Position numbers and translations under genes: made by a program. A stretch of 5,414 nt of DNA from Kiritimatiellia bacterium (GTDB lineage: Bacteria > Verrucomicrobiota > Kiritimatiellia > B70-G9), in contig DTYT01000102.1 in the NCBI GenBank assembly GCA_012961745.1, forward strand, positions 1-5,414, written 5' to 3'. Within the stretch, counting starts at the first letter, position 1. Each line of letters begins with the position of its first letter. Under the pieces are notes generated by a model. It worked only from the letters and a program-made list of their open reading frames with translations. It was not told the origin of the DNA and did no database searches. Shown here piece by piece: positions 1-5,364 of this stretch.

Positions 1-51
1 GTAACGGGGCAAGCCCTGGAGACCGTCCACCCGAAAGTTCGCAAATTGTAG
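1..51 (+). CDS. Possible 3' end of an unidentified gene
   Basis: Reading from base 1 gives sixteen sense codons (VTGQALETVHPKVRKL) and then TAG at 49-51. The peptide is charged and reads like an ordinary C-terminal tail, but it is too short to assign to any family. If real, the gene would converge on gcvT, leaving about 280 bases between the two stops. Two other frames are also open across this stretch: plus frame 3 (from base 3) and a minus frame running off the left edge. The choice of frame is therefore weakly supported, and no intrinsic terminator follows the stop. Confidence 0.25.
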   Translation, partial: VTGQALETVHPKVRKL

Positions 52-329
52 ACATCCCAGAAGAAAAACTCCATACCATGCCTTTGGTGAGTCCCGCAAG
101 GGGAGCCTCCGAGAAGAAAGTTCCAAAACACCGTTTGAATGGGACAAGCTGTGAGGATTGCGCCGCCAAAGGCGCGGCCTGCCGGTGCCCCCGGGGCCCG
201 TGCCCGGTACGTATTCCCGGAGCGGACGGAGTGCGGAGCGGAATGGTATGTCATTCCCAATTGCGTTCATATCACCGGCAGGGTCAGGAACAGCCGAACC
301 GTCCCGGAAGGCACAGTTTCCCCACTCTC
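52..329. other. Region downstream of gcvT, no supported gene
   Basis: No recognisable gene, RNA or mobile element is seen here. Plus frame 3 is open across the whole interval but continues for hundreds of bases antisense to gcvT, so it is most likely a GC-driven artefact. A minus-strand frame starting at ATG 268-270 stays open to base 1 (about 90 codons), but it has no Shine-Dalgarno site and no recognised motif. A perfect 6-bp inverted repeat (GGAATG 240-245 / CATTCC 252-257) and a GC-rich patch around 160-215 with CCCCGGGG and GGGCCC palindromes could form RNA structure after the gcvT stop. No T-run follows either, so neither is a convincing intrinsic terminator. gcvH does not begin within this distance. 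Confidence 0.5.
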
Positions 330-1403
330 TCAGCTTTTCTTGTTGAGAAAGGGCGGCTGTGCAAGGATGCCCTCGAGTCGCGCCCTGCGGGTACGGACCT
401 CTACCCGCCTGCCGGGTTGGGCCACGTCTCGGTGTACGTAGGCCAGCGCGACCGCTTTACCTACGCTGGGGGCAAAGGAGCCGCTGGTCACGGCGCCGAC
501 CGGGCGGTCCCCCTCCAGCACCACGTCGCCGGAGCGTGCGGTGCGGCGCCCGGACAAGATTATGCCGATGAGGTTTTCCCGCGGTCCCTGCTCGATTTCC
601 CGCACTACGGCATCGCGCCCGATAAAGTCCTTATCCAGATCAAGAAAACGGCCGCCGGCGATGCCCGTCGGTCGGCGCTCGGTCGTCAACTCGTGGCCGT
701 AGAGCGGATAACCCATTTCGAGGCGGAGCGTGTCCCGGGCCCCCAGTCCTGCCGGGGCGACCGTTTCCCCCGAGAGGAGTCGGCGCCACAGGATGGCGGC
801 CGCCTCCGCCGGCAGGTAGATTTCGTATCCCATTTCTCCGGTGTAGCCGCTCCGGCTGAGTAGGCATCGGGTTCCATCGAGCTCGACGTAGACCGCGCGA
901 TAGAATGGCAGCTCGGGGAGTTTCAGGCCGAAGACTTGTTCAAGACTTTGTCGTGCGTGCGGCCCTTGCAGGTCGAGTTTGGCGGTTTGCGACGAGATGT
1001 CACGGAAAGTGGTCTGCGGGCTGAGATGTTCCGTGATCCAAACGGCGTCACGGTTGGCGGTACCGGCGTTGACTACCAGAAGGAAACGGTCATCTCCCAG
1101 CCGGTAGCAGGTCAAGTCGTCGATTACTCCTCCTTCGGGGTTGAGCAGGTAACCGTAGCGGCATGCGCCGGGGGGCAATTGGGAGATCCGGCGGGTGAAA
1201 ATCCGCTCCAGATCGGCTGCAGCCGTGGAGCCGGACAGTTCCAGTTCTCCCATGTGGCAGGTATCAAAGAGCGAACAGGCGGTGCGGGTATGGAGATGTT
1301 CCACGACAATGCCGGCATAAAAAAGAGGCATGTCCCAGCCACCGAATTCGGTCATGTGCGCGTGCAGCGCAATGTGTTCTTTGTGGAGGGGGGTCTCTTT
1401 CAT
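330..1403 (-). CDS. gcvT: Aminomethyltransferase (glycine cleavage system T protein)
   Basis: GcvT takes the aminomethyl group from lipoylated GcvH, releases ammonia and transfers the one-carbon unit to tetrahydrofolate, giving 5,10-methylene-THF in the cytoplasm. The 357-residue product has normal family length and all expected blocks. These are an N-terminal TPLH...GGWDMPL segment (4-27), the GGVIDDL block (91-97) carrying the aspartate equivalent to the catalytic Asp101 of E. coli GcvT, SRSGYTGEMGYEI (183-195), GLGARDTLRLEMG (219-231) and VTSGSFAPSVGKAVALAYV in the C-terminal barrel (305-323). The start is ATG at 1401-1403: it places TPLH four residues in, and no other in-frame ATG, GTG or TTG lies upstream in the intergenic region. 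No clear Shine-Dalgarno site precedes it. It is transcribed away from the UVR gene, and no gcvH or gcvPA/PB is adjacent, so the rest of the glycine cleavage system must be elsewhere or further left. The leader contains a terminator-like hairpin. Confidence 0.97.
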   Translation of the reverse strand: MKETPLHKEHIALHAHMTEFGGWDMPLFYAGIVVEHLHTRTACSLFDTCHMGELELSGSTAAADLERIFTRRISQLPPGACRYGYLLNPEGGVIDDLTCYRLGDDRFLLVVNAGTANRDAVWITEHLSPQTTFRDISSQTAKLDLQGPHARQSLEQVFGLKLPELPFYRAVYVELDGTRCLLSRSGYTGEMGYEIYLPAEAAAILWRRLLSGETVAPAGLGARDTLRLEMGYPLYGHELTTERRPTGIAGGRFLDLDKDFIGRDAVVREIEQGPRENLIGIILSGRRTARSGDVVLEGDRPVGAVTSGSFAPSVGKAVALAYVHRDVAQPGRRVEVRTRRARLEGILAQPPFLNKKS

Positions 1404-1451
1404 GGCAACGATGCGGGCCAGATTATGGAGGGCGCTTACGGCGGCCGCCAG

Positions 1452-1473
1452 AAAAAAAGACCCGGCCCGCCGG
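1452..1473 (-). terminator. Terminator-like hairpin and T-run in the gcvT leader
   Basis: On the minus strand a very GC-rich segment (about 1459-1480) is followed by seven consecutive T (plus-strand A at 1452-1458), ending about 48 bases before the gcvT ATG. A local stem pairs CCGG 1470-1473 with CCGG 1462-1465 around a four-base loop. A competing longer pairing uses CCGG plus GTC at 1486-1495 with GACCCGG at 1459-1465, leaving a three-base bulge. Mutually exclusive pairings before a T-run in a 5' leader are typical of attenuators. It could also simply stop read-through from the right. The stems are short, so this stays tentative. Confidence 0.4.
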
Positions 1474-1508
1474 CGGCTGGTGGTACCGGAGAGTCGACGC
1501 TGCGGGGG

Positions 1509-1536
1509 TTGATTTATCCTCCAGGTGGCATAGTAT
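1509..1536 (+). promoter_or_regulatory. Candidate sigma70-type promoter for the UVR/TatD-like operon
   Basis: TTGATT at 1509-1514 (four of six matches to TTGACA) and TAGTAT at 1531-1536 (four of six to TATAAT, including the important A2 and T6) are separated by 16 bases. Transcription would start near 1543, giving a leader of about 20 bases containing the GGAGG site and then GTG at 1565. This geometry fits the GTG start and does not fit an earlier start at TTG 1538. The match is moderate, and the organism's sigma factor preference is unknown. Confidence 0.4.
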
Positions 1537-1553
1537 CTTGGGTCGAATGTCGC

Positions 1554-1558
1554 GGAGG
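1554..1558 (+). promoter_or_regulatory. Shine-Dalgarno site deciding the UVR gene start
   Basis: GGAGG, extended to GGAGGAG (1554-1560), lies six bases from GTG 1565-1567. The earlier in-frame candidates TTG 1538 and ATG 1547 have no comparable purine-rich site upstream, so the GTG is preferred. Confidence 0.65.
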
Positions 1559-1564
1559 AGCCTG

Positions 1565-2350
1565 GTGGACAAGGACATTTCAGGGGTTCTGGAAGGCTGG
1601 GAGTACGATCCCCGCCGAGTCACGGCGCGCTGGATCCAGGGCCATGATGGACGTCCGAAGGTCCAACTGCGGTTGGATCTGGGCCTCTTCCAGATGGCGG
1701 CGGAAGGACGACCGGACGGCACCACGCCGCATGGATTTGATTCTCTGCTGGAGTTTTACCGTGACTTGGAGGAGAGTCTGCCGGGATCCCATCCGGCCCT
1801 CACGTTAAACGACGAAGCGTGCAATGACCTCCAGCAGGAGGCGGTGCAGTATTACTGCCGCTACATCGCCTTCTACGCGGTGGGTTATCTGGATGGAGTG
1901 ATCCGGGACACGCAGCACAACCTCGATATCATGTCGCTGATCGAACGACGGGCGGCTGATGCGGAGACGGCTTGGCAGATACTTCAGTTTTATCCCTCCG
2001 TGAGAATGATGAATGCACGCGCTGCGGCGGAAAAGGCAGAAGCGGACGGCGATATCCGGCGGGGGGTTTCGCACCTGGAGGAAGCGGTGCGTGACATCCA
2101 GCAGTTTTGGGCCACTTACGGAGACGAGGATGCTGTGGAATCGGAGCCGGATGAGATCGTGATTCTTGGAGAACTCTTGGAGCGGCTCCGCGGCAAATTG
2201 CCGGTGAGTCCCATCCAGATGCTCCAGAGCAGTCTGGATCGTGCCCTCCGCGAGGAGGACTATGAGCAGGCGGCGGTGATCCGTGATCGGATACGGCGGC
2301 TGCAGGAAGGCGGGTCACTGGTGGATGAGGGCGGAGAAGGATCCCGGTGA
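1565..2350 (+). CDS. UVR (UvrB/UvrC) motif-containing helical protein, function unknown
   Basis: The product has 261 residues from the GTG at 1565; earlier in-frame starts would add 6 or 9 residues. Residues about 1-65 form a compact N-terminal module ending in a conserved-looking stretch (DLGLFQMAAEGRPDG, 38-52, then PHGF). Residues about 85-185 are strongly helical and rich in aromatic and charged residues, resembling TPR-like helical repeats. Residues about 216-247 (from SPIQMLQSSL to RDRIRRLQ, with the ALREEDYEQAAVIRD core) match the UVR motif that mediates UvrB-UvrC contact in nucleotide excision repair and also occurs in ClpC partner proteins such as McsA. No nuclease or ATPase motif is present, so it is not UvrB or UvrC; it is probably an adaptor or protein-interaction factor. 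It overlaps the next gene by four bases (GTGA), which implies translational coupling. I recall similar N-domain/UVR proteins in several phyla, without known function. Confidence 0.85.
   Translation: MDKDISGVLEGWEYDPRRVTARWIQGHDGRPKVQLRLDLGLFQMAAEGRPDGTTPHGFDSLLEFYRDLEESLPGSHPALTLNDEACNDLQQEAVQYYCRYIAFYAVGYLDGVIRDTQHNLDIMSLIERRAADAETAWQILQFYPSVRMMNARAAAEKAEADGDIRRGVSHLEEAVRDIQQFWATYGDEDAVESEPDEIVILGELLERLRGKLPVSPIQMLQSSLDRALREEDYEQAAVIRDRIRRLQEGGSLVDEGGEGSR
2333..2341 (+). promoter_or_regulatory. Shine-Dalgarno site for the TatD-like gene inside the UVR gene
   Basis: The purine run GGAGAAGGA ends five bases before GTG 2347-2349. It lies in the last codons of the upstream gene, whose TGA (2348-2350) overlaps the start as GTGA, supporting coupled translation. 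Confidence 0.6.
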
Positions 2351-3195
2351 AAATCATCGAGCCCCACATTCACATGTTTTCGCGCACCACCGACGATTAT
2401 CAGGCCATGTACGAGCACGGAATCCGGGTGGTGGTGGAGCCTTCCTTCTGGCTGGGTGCTCCTCGCAGCTGTGCCGGCAGTTTTTACGACAATTTTCAAC
2501 TAATTCTGGAATTCGAGACGACGCGTGCATCGCGCTTCGGCATTGATCACTACGCCTGTATTTCGGTGAATCCCAAAGAGGCGGACAACCTGAAGCTGGC
2601 GCGTGAGGTTCTCGCGGGCATCGGTCCGTATCTGGACCATCCTCGTTGTGTAGCCGTCGGCGAGATCGGCTTCAACCGTATCACCCGGAATGAGGAAAAG
2701 GTTTTCCAGGAGCAACTGGAGCTTTCATTGGAAAAGGGGTTGCCGGTGCTGATTCATTCACCCCATGACACCCCTGAGGTAAGCAAGCGGGATGGAGTGG
2801 AAAGAACGGTATCCATTCTGCGCGAGATGAATTATCCGATGGAACGGGTGGTCATCGATCACAATACTGAGAATACCATGGATCTGGCACGCAAGTGCGG
2901 CGCATGGGCGGGGTTGACGATCTATCCGTACTCCAAGCTCGACCCGCCGCGTGCGTTGGAGATACTCAAGCGGTGGGGAGTCGAGCACACCCTCATCAAC
3001 AGCTCGGCGGATTGGGGAGTATCCGACCCACTCACTCTCCCGCGTATGTCGCGCCTGTTGGTGGAGAACGGATTCCGGGCGGACCAGGTGGAGCAGCTTC
3101 TTTTTCAGAACCCGCTGGATTTCTACGCCCAATCCGGTCGCTTTCATCCTGACCTCGAGTTGCCTTTCATTCATCCCAACGTGTATCAGCGCTGA
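2347..3195 (+). CDS. TatD-family metal-dependent hydrolase, EboB-like
   Basis: The 282-residue product belongs to the amidohydrolase superfamily and resembles the TatD-related subgroup that includes EboB of ebo clusters more than classical TatD DNase. Metal ligands expected for TatD proteins are visible: H7 and H9 in EPHIHM, E106 in VAVGEIGF (102-109), H137 in LPVLIHSPH (132-140), H172 in VVIDHN (168-173) and D222 in SSADWGVSDP (219-228). The last two blocks differ from the HCFSG and ETD forms of classical TatD, as in EboB-type members. No signal peptide or membrane segment is seen, so it should be cytoplasmic. The substrate is unknown; a DNase or phosphoesterase role cannot be assumed. The gene starts with GTG, overlaps the UVR gene by four bases and ends facing the minus-strand roadblock gene. 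None of eboA, C, D, E or F is visible nearby, so the EboB resemblance is by sequence and not by context. Confidence 0.9.
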   Translation: MKIIEPHIHMFSRTTDDYQAMYEHGIRVVVEPSFWLGAPRSCAGSFYDNFQLILEFETTRASRFGIDHYACISVNPKEADNLKLAREVLAGIGPYLDHPRCVAVGEIGFNRITRNEEKVFQEQLELSLEKGLPVLIHSPHDTPEVSKRDGVERTVSILREMNYPMERVVIDHNTENTMDLARKCGAWAGLTIYPYSKLDPPRALEILKRWGVEHTLINSSADWGVSDPLTLPRMSRLLVENGFRADQVEQLLFQNPLDFYAQSGRFHPDLELPFIHPNVYQR

Positions 3196-3228
3196 CCGCG
3201 GGTCGGCATCTGGGCCGCGATGGAGAGT

Positions 3229-3264
3229 CGCGGCGCCGGCAATGCGCAGGTCCCCGGCGCTGCG
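3229..3264. terminator. Strong GC stem-loop between convergent genes
   Basis: CGCGGCGCCGG (3229-3239) pairs with CCGGCGCTGCG (3254-3264) over 11 positions with one G-U wobble, around a 14-base loop. It lies 33 bases beyond the TatD-like stop and about 16 bases beyond the roadblock-gene stop. It is nearly symmetrical, so it could serve both convergent transcripts. No T-run follows on either strand, so it may be a non-canonical terminator or a 3'-end stabilising structure. Confidence 0.5.
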
Positions 3265-3280
3265 GAGAAGGGTGGGTTGA

Positions 3281-5029
3281 TTACGTCGCCCCGGATCCCT
3301 GGAGACGGCGGCTCAGTTCGGCGGCCAGCGCATGTGCCAGATAGATCTGTTTGCGGTTGATCTGGGCGGTGCGATGCAGCAAGACGAGGTATAGCTCGCC
3401 GCCGCGCACTATGGTTATGGGTCGCGATTCGACTACCAGAGTGATTGACTGTAAGCCGCCGATATCCAGTTGGCGGATATACCAGGCCAGCTTCTTGTAT
3501 ATCTGCGGCGCGAAAGCGGCCAGCTTGTCACCGTCAGCGGAGGTGGCCGTGGCCACTACGCGGTAGCCCTCGCGGTGGGCGAGCACACAGGCCTCAATGC
3601 CGGGCAGCTCCGCCAGCCTATCCGCAACCGAGCGGACATCCGGCACGCGGCTATCGCCCAGTATGCGGCGGATTTCAGGGACGTAGCGGTACATCTGCAC
3701 TGTAACCGGGCGGCCAAGAATACATTGCAGAGCGCGTCGTCCGACGCCCCGGACGCGGGCCAGATCCAATACATCGAAGAAGGGGCCGTTGGCTTCGCGA
3801 TCGGCCACGATTCGCCGCGCGAGTTCCGGTCCCACTCCGTCGATGCGGCCGGCAATCTCAACGGCTGTTGCCCGGTTGACGTCGATGCCCCGGACAAAGA
3901 GATAGGGATGTTCCAGCGCTTCTTCCTCTGGTCGGCCCGGCACGGGGGCGGGTTCGGCGGCCATGGTCTCAAGCGGCGCTTCCGCCTCCTGCGTCGCCGG
4001 CGCCTCCGTTGCCTCCGCAACGGCGGCTGCAGGCTCTTCCGCCGCGGCAGGAAGTTCCTCAGACCCGGGTTGGACCGGGGGCGCGGTAGTTCCGGCGGGA
4101 ACTACCGCCGCCTCGGTGGTTTCCTCTACTGGTGGGGTCTCAGCAACCGCTTCCTCCAGCGGCACCGCCGTTTCCTCTGCGGCGGCCATGGAACCGGGCT
4201 GGACAGGTTGCTCGGCGGGGGGAGTCGATGTCGCTTGCACAGCCTTTTCAGGTTCGGGGGACTCTACATCGGCCTTCTGCGGGGATTCGGCGCCTTCTGG
4301 AACCTTCTCTTCCGGCTCCAATTCCTCCCCAGGGACTGCTTCGGCGGCTGAGACGGTGGTTTCGGCGGTAGGCATGGCCTGAGGGCGGAACAGGTCAGGG
4401 ATGGGAGTCTTGGCCCGTTCGTCTTCCTCAAGGGTCATCCGCTTGCGGAGCTCCTCCGGCGGGATTGCTGCCACCACTTCAGCCAACGGCAGCGGTATGG
4501 AGAGACCGGCTCGCGTTGCTTCCCATCCGGGAGAGATGGTCCCTTGCGGGAGAGCCGAAGCCACTTCCCGCAAGGAAACCTCGACCTTGCCCCCGGCGAG
4601 CTGGTCGAAAAGGTTAGTGATGTGCAGCTCTACCCGGAGGTTATCCGCTATTTGTGAGGCTTTGGCGGTCAGCAGCTCGGCGGGTATCGTACTCAGCAAG
4701 GTGGCCGCGCGGATATTGACCACTTGGACAGCGGCGGATTCCTTCCTTGTGGCCTTCGGGGTCTCGGCTTTCTCCGGGCTTTCTTCTCCGATGATCCGCT
4801 CGATCTCCTGAAGCTGGCGGCGGATTTGATCCAGATCAGAAACAGGTGGGGCGGCCGGTTCAGACACCTGTTCCCCGGCAGGCGGCCGCCCCACGGCAGG
4901 AGGAGGGGTTGGGGTTTCAATCTGGAGTTTGATAACCTCTTGCTCGGACTCCGCCTCGTTCTTTCCCTCGGCGGGGGGGACATCCGCTTGTTTCTTGCCG
5001 CGGGCAAACCAATTGTTCAGCAGTGACAC
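3281..5029 (-). CDS. HhH and roadblock/LC7 domain protein, putative MglB-like GTPase regulator
   Basis: The product has 582 residues from GTG 5027-5029, chosen because AGGAG lies eight bases upstream; the frame is open further upstream but without ribosome site or domain. Layout: a short basic start (MSLLNNWFARGKKQ), a small charged helix (64-89), a region with three copies of a hydrophobic LPL/IP motif (105-194), an acidic Pro/Ala/Glu-rich low-complexity linker (about 217-371) with PVQPGS twice (275-280 and 318-323), and a ComEA-like helix-hairpin-helix (about 377-444) with GVGPELARRIVADREANGPF and RGVGRRAL. The C-terminal roadblock/LC7-like domain (about 462-577) contains LPGIEACVLAHREGYRVV, ending in a long helix. 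Roadblock proteins such as MglB bind Ras-like GTPases, while ComEA-type HhH modules bind DNA non-specifically. No signal peptide or transmembrane helix is seen, so it is probably cytoplasmic. An MglA-like GTPase gene starts divergently, supporting a regulator/GTPase pair. The linker is presumably disordered. Confidence 0.8.
   Translation of the reverse strand: MSLLNNWFARGKKQADVPPAEGKNEAESEQEVIKLQIETPTPPPAVGRPPAGEQVSEPAAPPVSDLDQIRRQLQEIERIIGEESPEKAETPKATRKESAAVQVVNIRAATLLSTIPAELLTAKASQIADNLRVELHITNLFDQLAGGKVEVSLREVASALPQGTISPGWEATRAGLSIPLPLAEVVAAIPPEELRKRMTLEEDERAKTPIPDLFRPQAMPTAETTVSAAEAVPGEELEPEEKVPEGAESPQKADVESPEPEKAVQATSTPPAEQPVQPGSMAAAEETAVPLEEAVAETPPVEETTEAAVVPAGTTAPPVQPGSEELPAAAEEPAAAVAEATEAPATQEAEAPLETMAAEPAPVPGRPEEEALEHPYLFVRGIDVNRATAVEIAGRIDGVGPELARRIVADREANGPFFDVLDLARVRGVGRRALQCILGRPVTVQMYRYVPEIRRILGDSRVPDVRSVADRLAELPGIEACVLAHREGYRVVATATSADGDKLAAFAPQIYKKLAWYIRQLDIGGLQSITLVVESRPITIVRGGELYLVLLHRTAQINRKQIYLAHALAAELSRRLQGSGAT
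4448..4717 (-). repeat. Three copies of a short hydrophobic motif in the roadblock protein
   Basis: In the 582-residue protein, NIRAATLLSTIPAELL (105-120), EVSLREVASALPQGTI (150-165) and PLPLAEVVAAIPPEEL (179-194) align without gaps. They share a pattern of hydrophobic, x, hydrophobic pair, x, x, I/L-P, then polar residues ending in a hydrophobic. Spacing between copies is 45 and 29 residues. The copies are diverged at DNA level, so this is a protein-level repeat. It may be a docking motif or small strand-helix unit; its function is not known to me. Confidence 0.45.
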
Positions 5030-5037
5030 GGTCTTTG

Positions 5038-5042
5038 CTCCT
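5038..5042 (-). promoter_or_regulatory. Shine-Dalgarno site deciding the roadblock-gene start
   Basis: AGGAG on the minus strand is followed by an eight-base spacer and GTG at 5027-5029. The in-frame alternatives, ATG at 5078-5080 and TTG at 5204-5206, lack such a site. The residues they would add are Arg-rich and show no recognisable domain. Confidence 0.7.
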
Positions 5043-5219
5043 GCGCGACTGCGGCATATTCCTAGCAGGAGGCGTGCCATTCCGTCTGTGCGGCGTACGG
5101 CGGACCGGTGGGAGCGTAGGGGACCGGCGGTCGGGCCGCGGTATCCCCACTCGCGGATGCCAAGCGATACGGCGGCCCTGGAACGGCGGTCGTTTGTGAC
5201 GAGCAACTTCGCATTATTG

Positions 5220-5244
5220 AAAAAATGGCGCGATTACGGCGCGC
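5220..5244 (-). terminator. Intrinsic-terminator-like hairpin upstream of the roadblock gene
   Basis: On the minus strand GCGCG (5244-5240) pairs with CGCGC (5232-5228) around a seven-base loop. Three bases (CCA) follow, then six T (5225-5220). This is a compact Rho-independent terminator shape, about 190 bases before the roadblock GTG. It could end a short leader RNA, act as an attenuator, or block antisense transcription coming from the GTPase gene. Confidence 0.5.
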
Positions 5245-5304
5245 TGCAGCCATAGCGGCAGGGCTTGGCGACGGGACCGCCTATGATCCTCGTGAATTAG
5301 ATTC

Positions 5305-5325
5305 GTGCCGTAAGGCATATTTTTT
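5305..5325 (+). terminator. Small hairpin plus T6 in the GTPase leader
   Basis: GTGCC (5305-5309) pairs with GGCAT (5314-5318), with one G-U pair, around a GTAA loop. It is followed by A and six T (5320-5325), ending 39 bases before the GTPase GTG. The stem is only five pairs, so termination would be weak. The AT-rich part could instead be a promoter element. Confidence 0.3.
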
Positions 5326-5350
5326 GCTATGGAGATGGAGCGTCCGGGAA

Positions 5351-5356
5351 AAGGAG
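5351..5356 (+). promoter_or_regulatory. Shine-Dalgarno site for the MglA-like GTPase
   Basis: AAGGAG is followed by an eight-base spacer and GTG 5365-5367. In-frame ATGs at 5329 and 5335 exist, but starting at the GTG gives the usual MglA N-terminus directly. Confidence 0.65.
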
Positions 5357-5364
5357 ATCCGAAA

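Larger units (their letters stand above)
5030..5364. other. Divergent intergenic region between the roadblock and GTPase genes
   Basis: This 335-base region should carry promoters for both genes. TATGAT at 5282-5287 (plus) resembles a -10 element, but no good -35 sits at the right distance, and AATAAT on the minus strand at 5213-5218 has the same weakness. It contains a minus-strand hairpin with T6 (5220-5244), a plus-strand hairpin with T6 (5305-5325), and a 7-bp direct repeat GGACCGG (5102-5108 and 5121-5127). A plus frame from ATG 5226 stays open to the window end but overlaps the GTPase start in another frame and uses many rare-looking codons, so I do not call it. I see no tRNA or known riboswitch. 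Confidence 0.5.

Noticed and set aside
78..863. Plus-strand open frame of 261 codons, Cys-rich near its start
   Set aside because: Most of it is antisense to gcvT in the register where GC-rich codons rarely give stops, and it has no recognisable domain and no ribosome site. gcvT is unambiguous on the other strand.
1404..1564. Possible glycine riboswitch upstream of gcvT
   Set aside because: The space is short and I cannot find the conserved glycine aptamer core on the minus strand. Only a hairpin with a T-run is visible.
1538..1564. Earlier starts (TTG 1538, ATG 1547) for the UVR gene
   Set aside because: They lack a ribosome site and lie at or before the predicted transcription start, whereas GTG 1565 has GGAGG six bases upstream.
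936..1808. Plus-strand open frame of 290 codons
   Set aside because: It overlaps gcvT on the opposite strand and then the UVR gene in another frame. The product is low in recognisable motifs, so it is a shadow frame.
3470..4351. Plus-strand open frame of 293 codons, rich in Arg, Gly and Leu
   Set aside because: It is the antisense of the roadblock gene's linker and HhH. The odd composition mirrors the Pro/Ala/Glu-rich linker on the coding strand.
3963..4382. Ser/Ala/Gly-rich plus-strand frame resembling a surface protein
   Set aside because: It is antisense to the low-complexity linker. Its composition is explained by the complementary codons.
5030..5206. N-terminal extension of the roadblock protein to TTG 5206
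   Set aside because: The 59 extra residues are Arg-rich with no domain, and the GTG at 5029 has a well-placed AGGAG.
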